Positions 8,038 through 16,363 of a DNA stretch of 62,783 bases are shown in pieces. Every line of letters begins with the position of its first letter. Position 1 is the stretch's first letter. The DNA is taken from positions 1-62,783 of the forward strand of contig JAFAZH010000001.1 of the NCBI GenBank assembly GCA_019239895.1, read 5' to 3'. The notes below the pieces were generated by a model. It ran no database searches. It was not told where the DNA came from and saw nothing but the letters and a program-made list of their open reading frames with translations. A program made the position numbers and the translations under genes. This stretch comes from Abditibacteriaceae bacterium. GTDB taxonomy: Bacteria; Armatimonadota; Abditibacteriia; Abditibacteriales; Abditibacteriaceae.

Positions 8038-9534
8038 ATGTCGAATCATGATCAACGTTTAGAAGATGCGTTTTTGACCCGCCGTGAATTTTTGTCACGG
8101 ATGGGCAACGGGTTCGCCATGCTGGGTCTGGCGGGAGTGCTGGGCACCGATGCCCTGGCCGCTACAGGTCAGGCCAGTAACAGCAGCAGCAACGTGATGG
8201 CTGGCACTCCATCAGCAGGTGCTTTGGCGTCCAATCCGCTGGCTCCTCATAAGCCGCATTTTCCGGCTAAAGCCAAGCGCGTCATCTTTCTCTTTATGAA
8301 TGGTGGCCCCTCGCATGTAGATACCTTTGACCCCAAGCCATCACTCACCAAATACGCAGGCAAAGCCCTGCCTTTAGAAAACCTGAGAACCGAGCGTAAA
8401 ACCGGCAGCGCATTAGCGTCACCATTCAAGTTTCAAAAGTATGGCAGCAGCGGCATCGAAGTCAGCGAGATATTTCCGCACGTCGCCACCTGCGTGGATG
8501 ATATGGCCATTATCCGCTCCATGCACGCGGATGTGCCCAACCACGAGCCATCGTTGCTGCTGATGAACTGCGGCGAGTCGCGCATGATACGGCCCAGCAT
8601 GGGTTCATGGGTCACTTACGGCTTAGGCACCGAAAACCAGAATTTGCCCGGTTTTATCGCCATGTGTCCGGGTGGCTATCCCATCCAAGAGACGCAGAAC
8701 TGGCAGTCGGGTTTTCTGCCGGGTGTATTAGCGGGCACTTACATTGATCCGCGCCAGACGGACATTGAAAAAATTGTGGAGAATATCCGCAACCACTATT
8801 CCACTTCCGAAGAGCAACGTGCCCAACTCGACTTAGTGCAGCAACTCAATCAGCGCCACCTCCAGCATCGCCAAAACGACGCCCAACTGGAATCGCGCAT
8901 CCAATCCTTTGAGTTAGCCTACCGGATGCAAACCGAGGCCACGGATGCCTTTGATGTAGACAAAGAGTCGCAGGCTACCAAAGACCTCTACGGCCCCGGC
9001 GTCTTCGCTCGCCAGTGTCTCATTGCGCGGCGTTTGGCCGAGCGTGGGGTGCGTTTTATCCAGCTTTACCACGGGGCAGGCCAGCCGTGGGATAGCCACG
9101 ATGACATCGAGCCGAATCACCGCCGCCTCGCCGGGGAGTGCGACCAGGGCATTGCCGCCCTCCTCAAAGACTTAAAGCAGCGTGGCATGTTGGAAGAAAC
9201 CCTCGTCATCTGGGGCGGCGAGTTTGGCCGCACCCCGGTGGTGGAACTACCCACACCAGGAGCGAATGCAGGCAAGCAGAATGGGCGAGACCACAATCAC
9301 TATGGCTTTACGATGTGGATGGCGGGGGGCGGCGTCAAAGCAGGCACGGTTTATGGAGCCACCGACGAATTTGGTTTTGCCGCTCAGGACAAACCCATGC
9401 ACGTCCACGACCTGCACGCGACCATCCTGCATCTGTTAGGTTTCGACCACACCAAACTCACCTACCGCTATGCAGGCCGCGACTTCCGCTTGACCGATGT
9501 CTATGGCAGCGTGGTTAAGGAACTGATTGCTTAG
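8038..9534 (+). CDS. DUF1501 family protein with Tat signal (sulfatase-like fold)
   Basis: This 498-residue protein is the usual partner of PSCyt1-DUF1549-DUF1553 proteins. Its leader contains the twin-arginine motif TRREFLSRM followed by a hydrophobic stretch, so folded export by Tat is predicted. DUF1501 belongs to the alkaline phosphatase/sulfatase-like superfamily. Conserved segments here are FMNGGPSHVDTFDPKP (about 85-100), WDSHDDIEPNH, IWGGEFGRTP and GRDHNHYGF, all likely near a metal site. AAAGG lies eight bases before the ATG, 28 bases after the previous stop. The substrate is unknown. Confidence 0.93.
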   Translation: MSNHDQRLEDAFLTRREFLSRMGNGFAMLGLAGVLGTDALAATGQASNSSSNVMAGTPSAGALASNPLAPHKPHFPAKAKRVIFLFMNGGPSHVDTFDPKPSLTKYAGKALPLENLRTERKTGSALASPFKFQKYGSSGIEVSEIFPHVATCVDDMAIIRSMHADVPNHEPSLLLMNCGESRMIRPSMGSWVTYGLGTENQNLPGFIAMCPGGYPIQETQNWQSGFLPGVLAGTYIDPRQTDIEKIVENIRNHYSTSEEQRAQLDLVQQLNQRHLQHRQNDAQLESRIQSFELAYRMQTEATDAFDVDKESQATKDLYGPGVFARQCLIARRLAERGVRFIQLYHGAGQPWDSHDDIEPNHRRLAGECDQGIAALLKDLKQRGMLEETLVIWGGEFGRTPVVELPTPGANAGKQNGRDHNHYGFTMWMAGGGVKAGTVYGATDEFGFAAQDKPMHVHDLHATILHLLGFDHTKLTYRYAGRDFRLTDVYGSVVKELIA

Positions 9535-9550
9535 TCATTTTCTTATTTAA

Positions 9551-9693
9551 CACAAAGGACATGCAAAACGAGGATATAAGATAGAGAATCGAGGATAGAG
9601 GATTGCAAGGCTACGCAGAGGGCAGTGCGCCACTCGTTCAGCTAACGATCCTCGATTCTCTATCTTATATCCTCGTTCTCCGTGTCCTTTGTG
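9551..9693. repeat. 143-bp MITE-like inverted repeat
   Basis: An outer 11-bp arm (CACAAAGGACA 9551-9561, complement at 9683-9693) surrounds a perfect 30-bp inverted repeat (9567-9596 and 9648-9677), rich in GATA/GAGGAT, around a 51-base centre. It carries no coding potential. It sits between the DUF1501 and esterase genes of one cluster. A related, more degenerate copy is at 54860-54950. It may act as a transcript hairpin or as a mobilisable repeat. Confidence 0.75.
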
Positions 9694-9725
9694 TTGAAAA
9701 CTGAAACGTTTAATAGGAGTTGTTG

Positions 9726-10940
9726 ATGAATTTTTGGACTTCTGTTGTGTTAGGGGCCGCGTTAATCACAGTTACCACTGTAGGCGTCAAGGCGCAGGAA
9801 CCGCCGCTCACGCCAGAGGGGTTGCGCGCTGCGTTAGCGGCCAGACCGACGGGCGAGCAGGCGACACAACTGGCGGATAAGGTGCGCAACTGGTTTGGCC
9901 GCGACAACCTAGCCAAAGGGCCGCGTCCTAAAGTCGCTGGATTAGACACAGCGTGGGCCATCGAAGCAGCAGGGGATAATATCGCCCCGGCGGTGGTCGC
10001 TGCCGATGGCGCATTTCGCTTGCCCTTGACACGCATTGGCACCACGGATGTTTACGCGGGGTCTGCCCTGCTCCCTGAAGGGGCAGGCATGAAGTGGGCT
10101 TATGATGTCGGCGGCAAGCAAATTGGTGGCGGCAATTTAGAAGTCTACACGACGCCTGCCGATGATCTTGAAAAGCCCGGCGTGCCAAAGGGCACCTTGA
10201 CGCAGCAACCTAAGTGGAAGAGCACAATTTTTCCCAATACCGAGCGAGACTGGTGGGTTTATGTGCCTGCCCAGTATAAACCAGAGAACCCGGCCTGTGT
10301 CATGGTGTTTCAGGATGGTGGCGGGGCCAAGAATTATACGCCGGTAGTCTTTGATAACCTCATCGCCGCTGGCGCGATGCCTGTCACGGTGGGTATCTTC
10401 ATCAATCCCGGCACGCGCGCTGATGGTGGCTCAAATCGTAGCTTTGAATACGATACGCTTTCCGACCAGTATGCCCGCTTCTTGCTGGAAGAGATTCTGC
10501 CCGAAGTCGAGAAAACAGTCAAATTACGCCACGACGCGCCCAGTCGTGCTATCGCTGGCATCAGCAGCGGTGGCATCTGCGCCTGGACAGTGGCCTGGGA
10601 GCGTCCCAACGAGTTCAGCAAGGTGCTGTCGTGGGTAGGCAGTTTTACCAATATCGCCAGTGGCCCAACCAAGCGGGAGGGCGGCCACAATTATCCGTTC
10701 TTGATTCGCAAAACTGATAAAAAGCCAATTCGCATCTTTTTGCAGGATGGCGAAAATGATTTAGATAACAACAATGGCAACTGGCCCTTAGCCAGTCAGC
10801 AGATGGCTAAGGCTCTCGCTTTTGCCGGTTATGATTATAAATTTGTCTATGGGCATGGCTTTCACAGCGACTTGCATGGACGGGCTATCATGCCGGACTC
10901 GTTGCGCTGGCTATGGCGCGATTACAAGCCTGGGCTATAA
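9726..10940 (+). CDS. Secreted alpha/beta-fold esterase, enterochelin esterase-like (esterase D family)
   Basis: This 404-residue protein has a signal peptide ending near AQ at about residue 24. The N-terminal region (about 30-150) resembles the beta-sandwich that precedes the catalytic domain in enterochelin esterase-like and feruloyl esterase-like enzymes. The catalytic domain (about 155-400) shows WWVYVPAQY, the nucleophile elbow GISSGG, an acid in LQDGENDLDN and a histidine in GHGFHSDLHG, all consistent with a Ser-Asp-His triad. The ATG at 9726 is preceded by AGGAG at six bases. The placement among cytochrome/DUF1501/DUF1552 genes suggests removal of acyl or feruloyl groups from polysaccharide (inference). 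Confidence 0.88.
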   Translation: MNFWTSVVLGAALITVTTVGVKAQEPPLTPEGLRAALAARPTGEQATQLADKVRNWFGRDNLAKGPRPKVAGLDTAWAIEAAGDNIAPAVVAADGAFRLPLTRIGTTDVYAGSALLPEGAGMKWAYDVGGKQIGGGNLEVYTTPADDLEKPGVPKGTLTQQPKWKSTIFPNTERDWWVYVPAQYKPENPACVMVFQDGGGAKNYTPVVFDNLIAAGAMPVTVGIFINPGTRADGGSNRSFEYDTLSDQYARFLLEEILPEVEKTVKLRHDAPSRAIAGISSGGICAWTVAWERPNEFSKVLSWVGSFTNIASGPTKREGGHNYPFLIRKTDKKPIRIFLQDGENDLDNNNGNWPLASQQMAKALAFAGYDYKFVYGHGFHSDLHGRAIMPDSLRWLWRDYKPGL

Positions 10941-10999
10941 AATTTTGGAATCTTTTGCGTTTCTCAAGCGTCTGTAACACGACTTCAACATTACTTTCA

Positions 11000-13711
11000 A
11001 TGCTGCGTTCAACTCTTTCTTTGCTCGGTTGCCTGGTGCCCTGTAGCGTCGTGCTGTACGCGCAGACTGCGCCACCCAAGACCTATATTCCTCTCCAGTC
11101 AGCACCATCACTGCATTCAACACCAGCCAAAACTTCTGGCATAAAACAGGTAAAAGCGACGCGTAGTTCCTCCGCCTTAACCAGAGTGAGGCCAGGGAGG
11201 GGTTTGCTCCCGGTTAGCCATAGCAAAGGAATGACTCTGCCTGTCACGCCCGCTTTCGCCAGGGCTGACAGCAACCCTCATTTTTCCCATAGCGCCATTA
11301 ATGCCGTCGTTGCTAAAGGGGCAAAAGCAGGAGTTAAAACCGCTGCCAATCAGCCCAGCTTTGAGCATGATGTCTTGCCCGTCATCCAGAAGTACTGCAC
11401 GGAATGTCACAGCGCCGAAGACCCGCCTGCCGATATTGCGCTGGTGAAATACCACGATGTCAATTCGGTATTACAGGATCACAGCATCTGGGAGAAGGTG
11501 GCGGCCAATGTAGAATCGGGGCACATGCCGCCGAAGAAGATGCCTCAACCTAGTGCCCAGGAGCGTACCCGTTTGGTGCAGTGGGTGGAGAGCACGCTCT
11601 CGAAATCGCAGTGCGTTTTAGACCCCGGACGGGTGACTCTGCACCGCCTCAATCGGGTTGAATATAACAACACCATACGTGACCTGGTGGGAGTTGACTT
11701 TCATCCCGCCGATGACTTTCCCTCCGATGATGTCGGCTATGGCTTCGATAACATTGGCGATGTGCTGTCCATCTCGCCGCTTTTGATGGAGAAGTATTTC
11801 AATGCCGCCGAGCAGGTCGCCGAAAAAGCCATTGTGCTGCCAGCTTTCAAGACGGTGCATTTTGCACCCGATCACCTGCCCGATGACGCCGGGGCTGATT
11901 TTGAAGGCACCGGAGGCCGTATCTTGGGGACTGAAGTGGGGGAAGTGTATATAGAGTATAAGTTTCCCCTCGATGGTGAGTATGAGTTGCGCGCTCAAGC
12001 CTTCCAGCAACAAGCCGGGCCAGACCCGGCACGGATGGTTTTCCGCTTAGACGGCAAACCCCTCCAAACTGTAGATGTGACGGCGCTGCAAGACTCGCCC
12101 AAGGTTTATCCACAGCGCATTACAGTCAAGGCGGGCACGCATCGCCTGGCTGTTGCCTTCACTAACAACTATAAAAATCTCACCACAAATGATCCCAAGT
12201 TGCGGGGAGACCGTAACCTTATCATCCAATATCTGGAAGTCGCAGGCCCCTTCAATGCAAAGCAGACGTTGCCTGCCTCACACCAGCGCATTATCTTCTG
12301 CCGCACCAATGAAGCGGTGCGCCAGCAGGCGGCCCACGCTATTCTCAGCGCCTTTGCCAGTCGCGCTTACCGCCGTCCGGTAACGGAAGCCGAAGTGGAG
12401 CGGCTCTTGCGCTATGTGAATATGGCGCAGAAAGAAGGCGAGCCATTTGAGCGGGGCATTCAGCTTGCGGTCGAAGCCGTCCTGACTTCGCCCAACTTCC
12501 TGTTCCGTGTTGAGCTTGATCCGCACCCCAACGATCCCAAGGCCAGTCGCCTGCTCAACAGCTATGAGTTAGCTTCGCGCCTCTCCTACTTCCTGTGGAA
12601 TAGTATGCCGGATGACGAACTATTCGCCGTGGCGGGCAGCGGGGATTTGCAAAACAAGGATGTATTAGCGGCGCAGGTAAAACGGATGCTCAAAGACCCC
12701 AGGGCGCAAGTGATGGCCGATAACTTCGCGGGCCAGTGGCTGCAACTGCGTCGCCTGAGCGACATGACGCCCGATCCCGAACACTTCCCAGATTTCAATG
12801 AAGACCTGCGCACGGCCATGCGCCGCGAGACTGAATTGTTCTTTGAAGGTGTGGCGCAACAAGACCGCTCTGTCCTTGATTTTATAGACGCCAACTACAC
12901 TTATGTTAATGCGACGTTGGCCAAACATTATGGCATACCAGACATTACCGGCCCTGATTTTCGGCGCGTGGTGCTCACCGGAGACCTGGCAGCCCAACGT
13001 GGTGGCGTGCTCACCCAGGCCAGCGTTTTGACCGTTACATCCAATCCAACGCGCACTTCGCCCGTGAAGCGTGGCAAATGGGTCTTAGAGCAGATATTAA
13101 ACGCTGCTCCGCCCCCGCCCCCACCCAACCTCCCCCCTTTGAAGGAAGACAAAGAGGCTGTTAATGCGGCTACGATACGCGAACGCATGGCGCAGCATCG
13201 GAAGGACCCGGCCTGTGCATCTTGCCATGCGCAGATGGATCCGATTGGCTTTGGGTTAGAAAATTATGATCCGGTCGGGGCCTGGCGCAAAATGGATGGC
13301 AGATTCCCGGTGGATGCCTCCGGGACGCTCACCGATGGCAGCACTTTCCAAGGCCCCGCGCAACTTAAGACCATTTTGAAGTCTAAAAAAGAAGTGTTCG
13401 TGCGCTGTTTGACCGAAAAGATGCTCACTTATGCCCTGGGGCGCGGCTTGGAGTCCTATGATAGATGCATCGTTGATGATATAGTCAAAAAGGTAGCAAA
13501 AAATAATTATCGTTTCTCGGCGCTCATCACGGCAGTCGTAGAAAGTGATCCATTTCGTAAGCGCCGGGGTGATGAAGGTCTGCTCCAAAACGGGGGCGGC
13601 GCCAGCGTCGTTAAAGTTAGTAGTAACCAGTCAAGTGCCGCAGACCTACTCAAAACGGCACAACCAGATAACCACCAGGCTGCACCCAAAGCAGGAGGAA
13701 TAAAACAATGA
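11000..13711 (+). CDS. Secreted multi-domain PSCyt protein (DUF1587-DUF1595-DUF1592-DUF1588-DUF1585)
   Basis: This 903-residue exported protein begins with the signal peptide MLRSTLSLLGCLVPCSVVLYAQ. After a low-complexity linker comes a heme-c-like site CTECH (133-137). DUF1587 follows (LHRLNRVEYNNTIRDLVG), then a beta-rich carbohydrate-binding-like stretch, DUF1595 (SRAYRRPVTEAEV), DUF1592 (ELASRLSYFLWNSMPDDEL) and DUF1588 with a second CASCH (DPACASCHAQMDPIGFG). DUF1585 ends it (LTYALGRGLESYD). This order is the standard one for the family. The ATG at 11000 is chosen for its signal peptide; an in-frame ATG at 10913 overlaps the esterase and lacks one. The stop overlaps the next start by four bases (ATGA), so it is translationally coupled to the DUF1552 gene. 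Confidence 0.92.
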   Translation: MLRSTLSLLGCLVPCSVVLYAQTAPPKTYIPLQSAPSLHSTPAKTSGIKQVKATRSSSALTRVRPGRGLLPVSHSKGMTLPVTPAFARADSNPHFSHSAINAVVAKGAKAGVKTAANQPSFEHDVLPVIQKYCTECHSAEDPPADIALVKYHDVNSVLQDHSIWEKVAANVESGHMPPKKMPQPSAQERTRLVQWVESTLSKSQCVLDPGRVTLHRLNRVEYNNTIRDLVGVDFHPADDFPSDDVGYGFDNIGDVLSISPLLMEKYFNAAEQVAEKAIVLPAFKTVHFAPDHLPDDAGADFEGTGGRILGTEVGEVYIEYKFPLDGEYELRAQAFQQQAGPDPARMVFRLDGKPLQTVDVTALQDSPKVYPQRITVKAGTHRLAVAFTNNYKNLTTNDPKLRGDRNLIIQYLEVAGPFNAKQTLPASHQRIIFCRTNEAVRQQAAHAILSAFASRAYRRPVTEAEVERLLRYVNMAQKEGEPFERGIQLAVEAVLTSPNFLFRVELDPHPNDPKASRLLNSYELASRLSYFLWNSMPDDELFAVAGSGDLQNKDVLAAQVKRMLKDPRAQVMADNFAGQWLQLRRLSDMTPDPEHFPDFNEDLRTAMRRETELFFEGVAQQDRSVLDFIDANYTYVNATLAKHYGIPDITGPDFRRVVLTGDLAAQRGGVLTQASVLTVTSNPTRTSPVKRGKWVLEQILNAAPPPPPPNLPPLKEDKEAVNAATIRERMAQHRKDPACASCHAQMDPIGFGLENYDPVGAWRKMDGRFPVDASGTLTDGSTFQGPAQLKTILKSKKEVFVRCLTEKMLTYALGRGLESYDRCIVDDIVKKVAKNNYRFSALITAVVESDPFRKRRGDEGLLQNGGGASVVKVSSNQSSAADLLKTAQPDNHQAAPKAGGIKQ

Positions 13712-15063
13712 GACAACCGATTCCAAGACGAACTTTTTTACGCGGGCTGGGCACTGCCTTGGCCTTGCCGTTGCTCGACGGTATGATGCCGTTGCGCTCC
13801 TTCGCCGAAGCCGCCGGAGCACAAGCCGCCAAGCAGATTGTCCGTCCGAATCGGATGCTGTTTCTGTTTGTGCCCAACGGGATGCACATGCCCGACTGGA
13901 CACCGACCGCCGAGGGCAACTTTGAACTGCCCTGGATTATGGAGCCGCTCAAAAACGTTAAAGACCATCTCACGGTTCTCAGCGGTCTAGCCCAGAACAA
14001 CGCCCGCGCTTTAGGGGATGGCGGCGGCGACCACGCCCGCTCCTCGGCGACCTGGCTGACCGGTGTGCATCCCCGCAAAACCTCCGGGGCCGACCTCAAA
14101 GCCGGTGTTTCGGTAGATCAACTGGCGGCCCAGAAAATTGGACATCTCACGAAATTCGCCTCTCTGGAAATTGGAGTTGAGCGTGGCGCGCAGGCGGGGA
14201 ACTGCGATTCCGGCTATAGCTGCGCCTACTCTTCCAGTGTCTCATGGAGCAGCGAATCCACTCCTGTCGCCAAAGAAACCAATCCACGCCTGGTGTTTGA
14301 GCGGTTGTTTGGTAACGGTGAGGAAGGCGAGCAAGCCGAAAGCCGCCAACGGCGCGAGCGTTATAAGAAGAGCATCCTCGACTTTGTGATGGAAGACGCC
14401 AATGACTTAAAGACGCAATTAGGCGCCCGCGATCAGCGCAAACTGGACGAGTATTTCACCGGGGTGCGCGAGATTGAACAACGTCTGGCACGGGTAGAAG
14501 AAATCAGCAACGCCACCATGCCCGCAATGGCTAAACCAGGCGGCGTTCCTGCCGACCCTGGCGAGCACATCCGCCTGATGTGCGACATGCTGGTCTTGGC
14601 CCTACAATCTGACCTGACCCGTATTTCAACCTTTATGCTCGCCAACGATGGCAGCAACCGCAGCTATCGCAACATTGGCATTGCCGAGGGTCACCACGAA
14701 CTTTCGCACCACCAGGGCAACAAGGAAAAACAGGATAAGATTCGCCAGATTAACCGTTTCCACGTCACCCAATTGGCTTACCTGTTGGAGAAGATGAAAT
14801 CCATTAAGGAAGGCGACGGCACCCTACTTGATAACTCGATGCTCGTCTATGGCGCTGGCATTAGCGACGGTGACCGCCATAACCACAATGACCTGCCGAT
14901 CCTCCTGGCCGGGGGTGGCGCAGGCACCCTCAAGCCGGGTCGCCATGTCACCTACCCCGATGGCACTCCCATGTCGAACCTCTTTTTAGCCATGTTAGAC
15001 CGCGTCAACATCCATACCGACTCACTAGGTGACAGCACCGGACGGTTAGAGCACCTCTTTTAA
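13708..15063 (+). CDS. DUF1552 family protein with Tat signal
   Basis: This 451-residue protein starts with the Tat leader IPRRTFLRGLGTALALPLLDGM. The body matches the DUF1552 pattern: FLFVPNGMHMPDWTP, ARSSATWLTGVHPRKT, a charged helical middle (about 205-260) and SMLVYGAGISDGDRHNHNDLP near the C-terminus. GGAGGAATAAAAC precedes the ATG, and the start overlaps the upstream stop. It is the expected partner of the multi-DUF cytochrome protein before it, mirroring the DUF1501 pair earlier in the cluster. The fold is predicted to be sulfatase/phosphatase-like. The substrate is unknown. Confidence 0.92.
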   Translation: MRQPIPRRTFLRGLGTALALPLLDGMMPLRSFAEAAGAQAAKQIVRPNRMLFLFVPNGMHMPDWTPTAEGNFELPWIMEPLKNVKDHLTVLSGLAQNNARALGDGGGDHARSSATWLTGVHPRKTSGADLKAGVSVDQLAAQKIGHLTKFASLEIGVERGAQAGNCDSGYSCAYSSSVSWSSESTPVAKETNPRLVFERLFGNGEEGEQAESRQRRERYKKSILDFVMEDANDLKTQLGARDQRKLDEYFTGVREIEQRLARVEEISNATMPAMAKPGGVPADPGEHIRLMCDMLVLALQSDLTRISTFMLANDGSNRSYRNIGIAEGHHELSHHQGNKEKQDKIRQINRFHVTQLAYLLEKMKSIKEGDGTLLDNSMLVYGAGISDGDRHNHNDLPILLAGGGAGTLKPGRHVTYPDGTPMSNLFLAMLDRVNIHTDSLGDSTGRLEHLF

Positions 15064-15075
15064 GCAGTGCAGGAT

Positions 15076-15191
15076 TAATGGGACGCTAAACTCAGTTACG
15101 CCATGCTACGCAACGCAAGAACCGCTATTTATAACTTGAATAGCGGTTCTTGCGCATAAGATTAGCGTTGCCCCCGCGTTGCGTCCCATTA
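15076..15191. repeat. Nested palindromic element between convergent genes
   Basis: Outer arms TAATGGGACGC (15076-15086) and its complement (15181-15191) enclose a perfect 16-bp hairpin (15114-15129 with 15139-15154, nine-base loop). It lies between the convergent DUF1552 and 380-residue genes and could terminate both. No T-run follows, so a dispersed repeat is equally possible. Confidence 0.6.
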
Positions 15192-15201
15192 GATGCGCTG
15201 C

Positions 15202-16344
15202 TTATCCTCCATAGCCAACCCACGGTGAAGCATCCAGAATAATCGTTGAGGTCTCGAAGCTACTATCTTTGTGGCGTGACAGCACAAACATCGCTTCCTG
15301 GCCGGGATGCAGTGCGTTTAAGGTGATAGTATTCAAACGCGCTATCGGCATTTGAGCAGTGGGCAATATGCGGATGGCTTGTCCACTGGGGAGCTTCAAT
15401 TGCACATTAGGCTCCAATGAAATCAACTGTCCACTGTAGTAGCGTGGCGCATTCTCTCCTTGCGCACTGGGAAAACGATTGTTGCCCAGTACGAGTGCCA
15501 GGGCTTTAACGTCGCTGGGTTTGTCACCATCTTCAAGCTGTAAGCCACCGGATTGTCCACGCGCTTCGCCCCAAAACGTAACGTGTTGTCCGACTTTAAT
15601 AGCATTCTCCGGCAGAGTAGCCTGCTGCATAAAACGGCAAGCTGGTTTGAGAGACACGGCAAGCTTATCTGAGGTAAAGCGAGGCCGGATTTCGATTCGA
15701 TTTCCTTGGATGCTCAGAATAGTTCCGAACATAGTGCCAAAAGGTGCCTGGCTGCGATCCGGGTAGATGTGGCTGGCCCTTAATACCTCATCGGGCATAT
15801 CCTGCCCCTGCACTTCCACCCGTGTCCCAATCAATAGCTGGTTACGGTTGCCCCGTATCATGCGCCAGATGCCGCGCAGTTTGGAAACATCCGCTTTGAA
15901 CTCCTTGCCTTTATCATCAGCGAAAACAAAAGGTGATACGCTCTTCAGTGTCCCGCCACCATTCGCATAAGTGCGCTCTTGGTTGAAGATTAGCCCATCA
16001 TACTTGGGCGTGGTGAAACCGGGTGCCTCTATCACTTCCACCCAATTCACGCGCAAGCCTTCGGTAGCATTGTAACGGCCACCCAGAGAAATGCGTCGCC
16101 CTGGCTTGAGGGCGCTGCGCGTGACACGCTCATAGAGCGCAATCTCCGTCTTATCACCAAAAGCTACACGCTTAGGTTTAGGCCGCCACTGGGGGCGGAT
16201 TACCAAAATATTACCACGCACCGAGACAATGGTGCCCTGGACCCAGGCATTGTCCTGCGCCGTCTCTGCACCCCACCCTGTCAGGCACCCGCCAGACACC
16301 AGCATTAACCATAGAAAACAGGGCTGCCAGTTTCGCTTCTGCAT
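15202..16344 (-). CDS. Secreted protein with repeated beta segments (DUF5666-like), unknown role
   Basis: This 380-residue exported protein has a leader (MQKRNWQPCFLWLMLVSGGC...GWGAE). It then repeats a motif of the type GTIVSVRGNILVIRPQW (about 39-55), with a related copy GTILSIQGNRIEIRPRF (about 205-221) and looser copies around 110-150 and 315-345. This resembles the small beta-barrel repeats of DUF5666-type proteins, but I do not assign it firmly. The cysteine at the end of the leader lacks a proper lipobox, so lipidation is doubtful. The ATG at 16344 follows GAGGGGGAAG. It lies 19 bases after the PQQ-propeller gene and is probably co-transcribed with it. Confidence 0.75.
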   Translation of the reverse strand: MQKRNWQPCFLWLMLVSGGCLTGWGAETAQDNAWVQGTIVSVRGNILVIRPQWRPKPKRVAFGDKTEIALYERVTRSALKPGRRISLGGRYNATEGLRVNWVEVIEAPGFTTPKYDGLIFNQERTYANGGGTLKSVSPFVFADDKGKEFKADVSKLRGIWRMIRGNRNQLLIGTRVEVQGQDMPDEVLRASHIYPDRSQAPFGTMFGTILSIQGNRIEIRPRFTSDKLAVSLKPACRFMQQATLPENAIKVGQHVTFWGEARGQSGGLQLEDGDKPSDVKALALVLGNNRFPSAQGENAPRYYSGQLISLEPNVQLKLPSGQAIRILPTAQMPIARLNTITLNALHPGQEAMFVLSRHKDSSFETSTIILDASPWVGYGG

Positions 16345-16363
16345 CAGTCTTCCCCCTCTTCCC

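Noticed and set aside
10913..10999. Upstream start of the multi-DUF cytochrome gene
   Set aside because: It would overlap the esterase and place non-signal sequence before a good signal peptide that starts at 11000.
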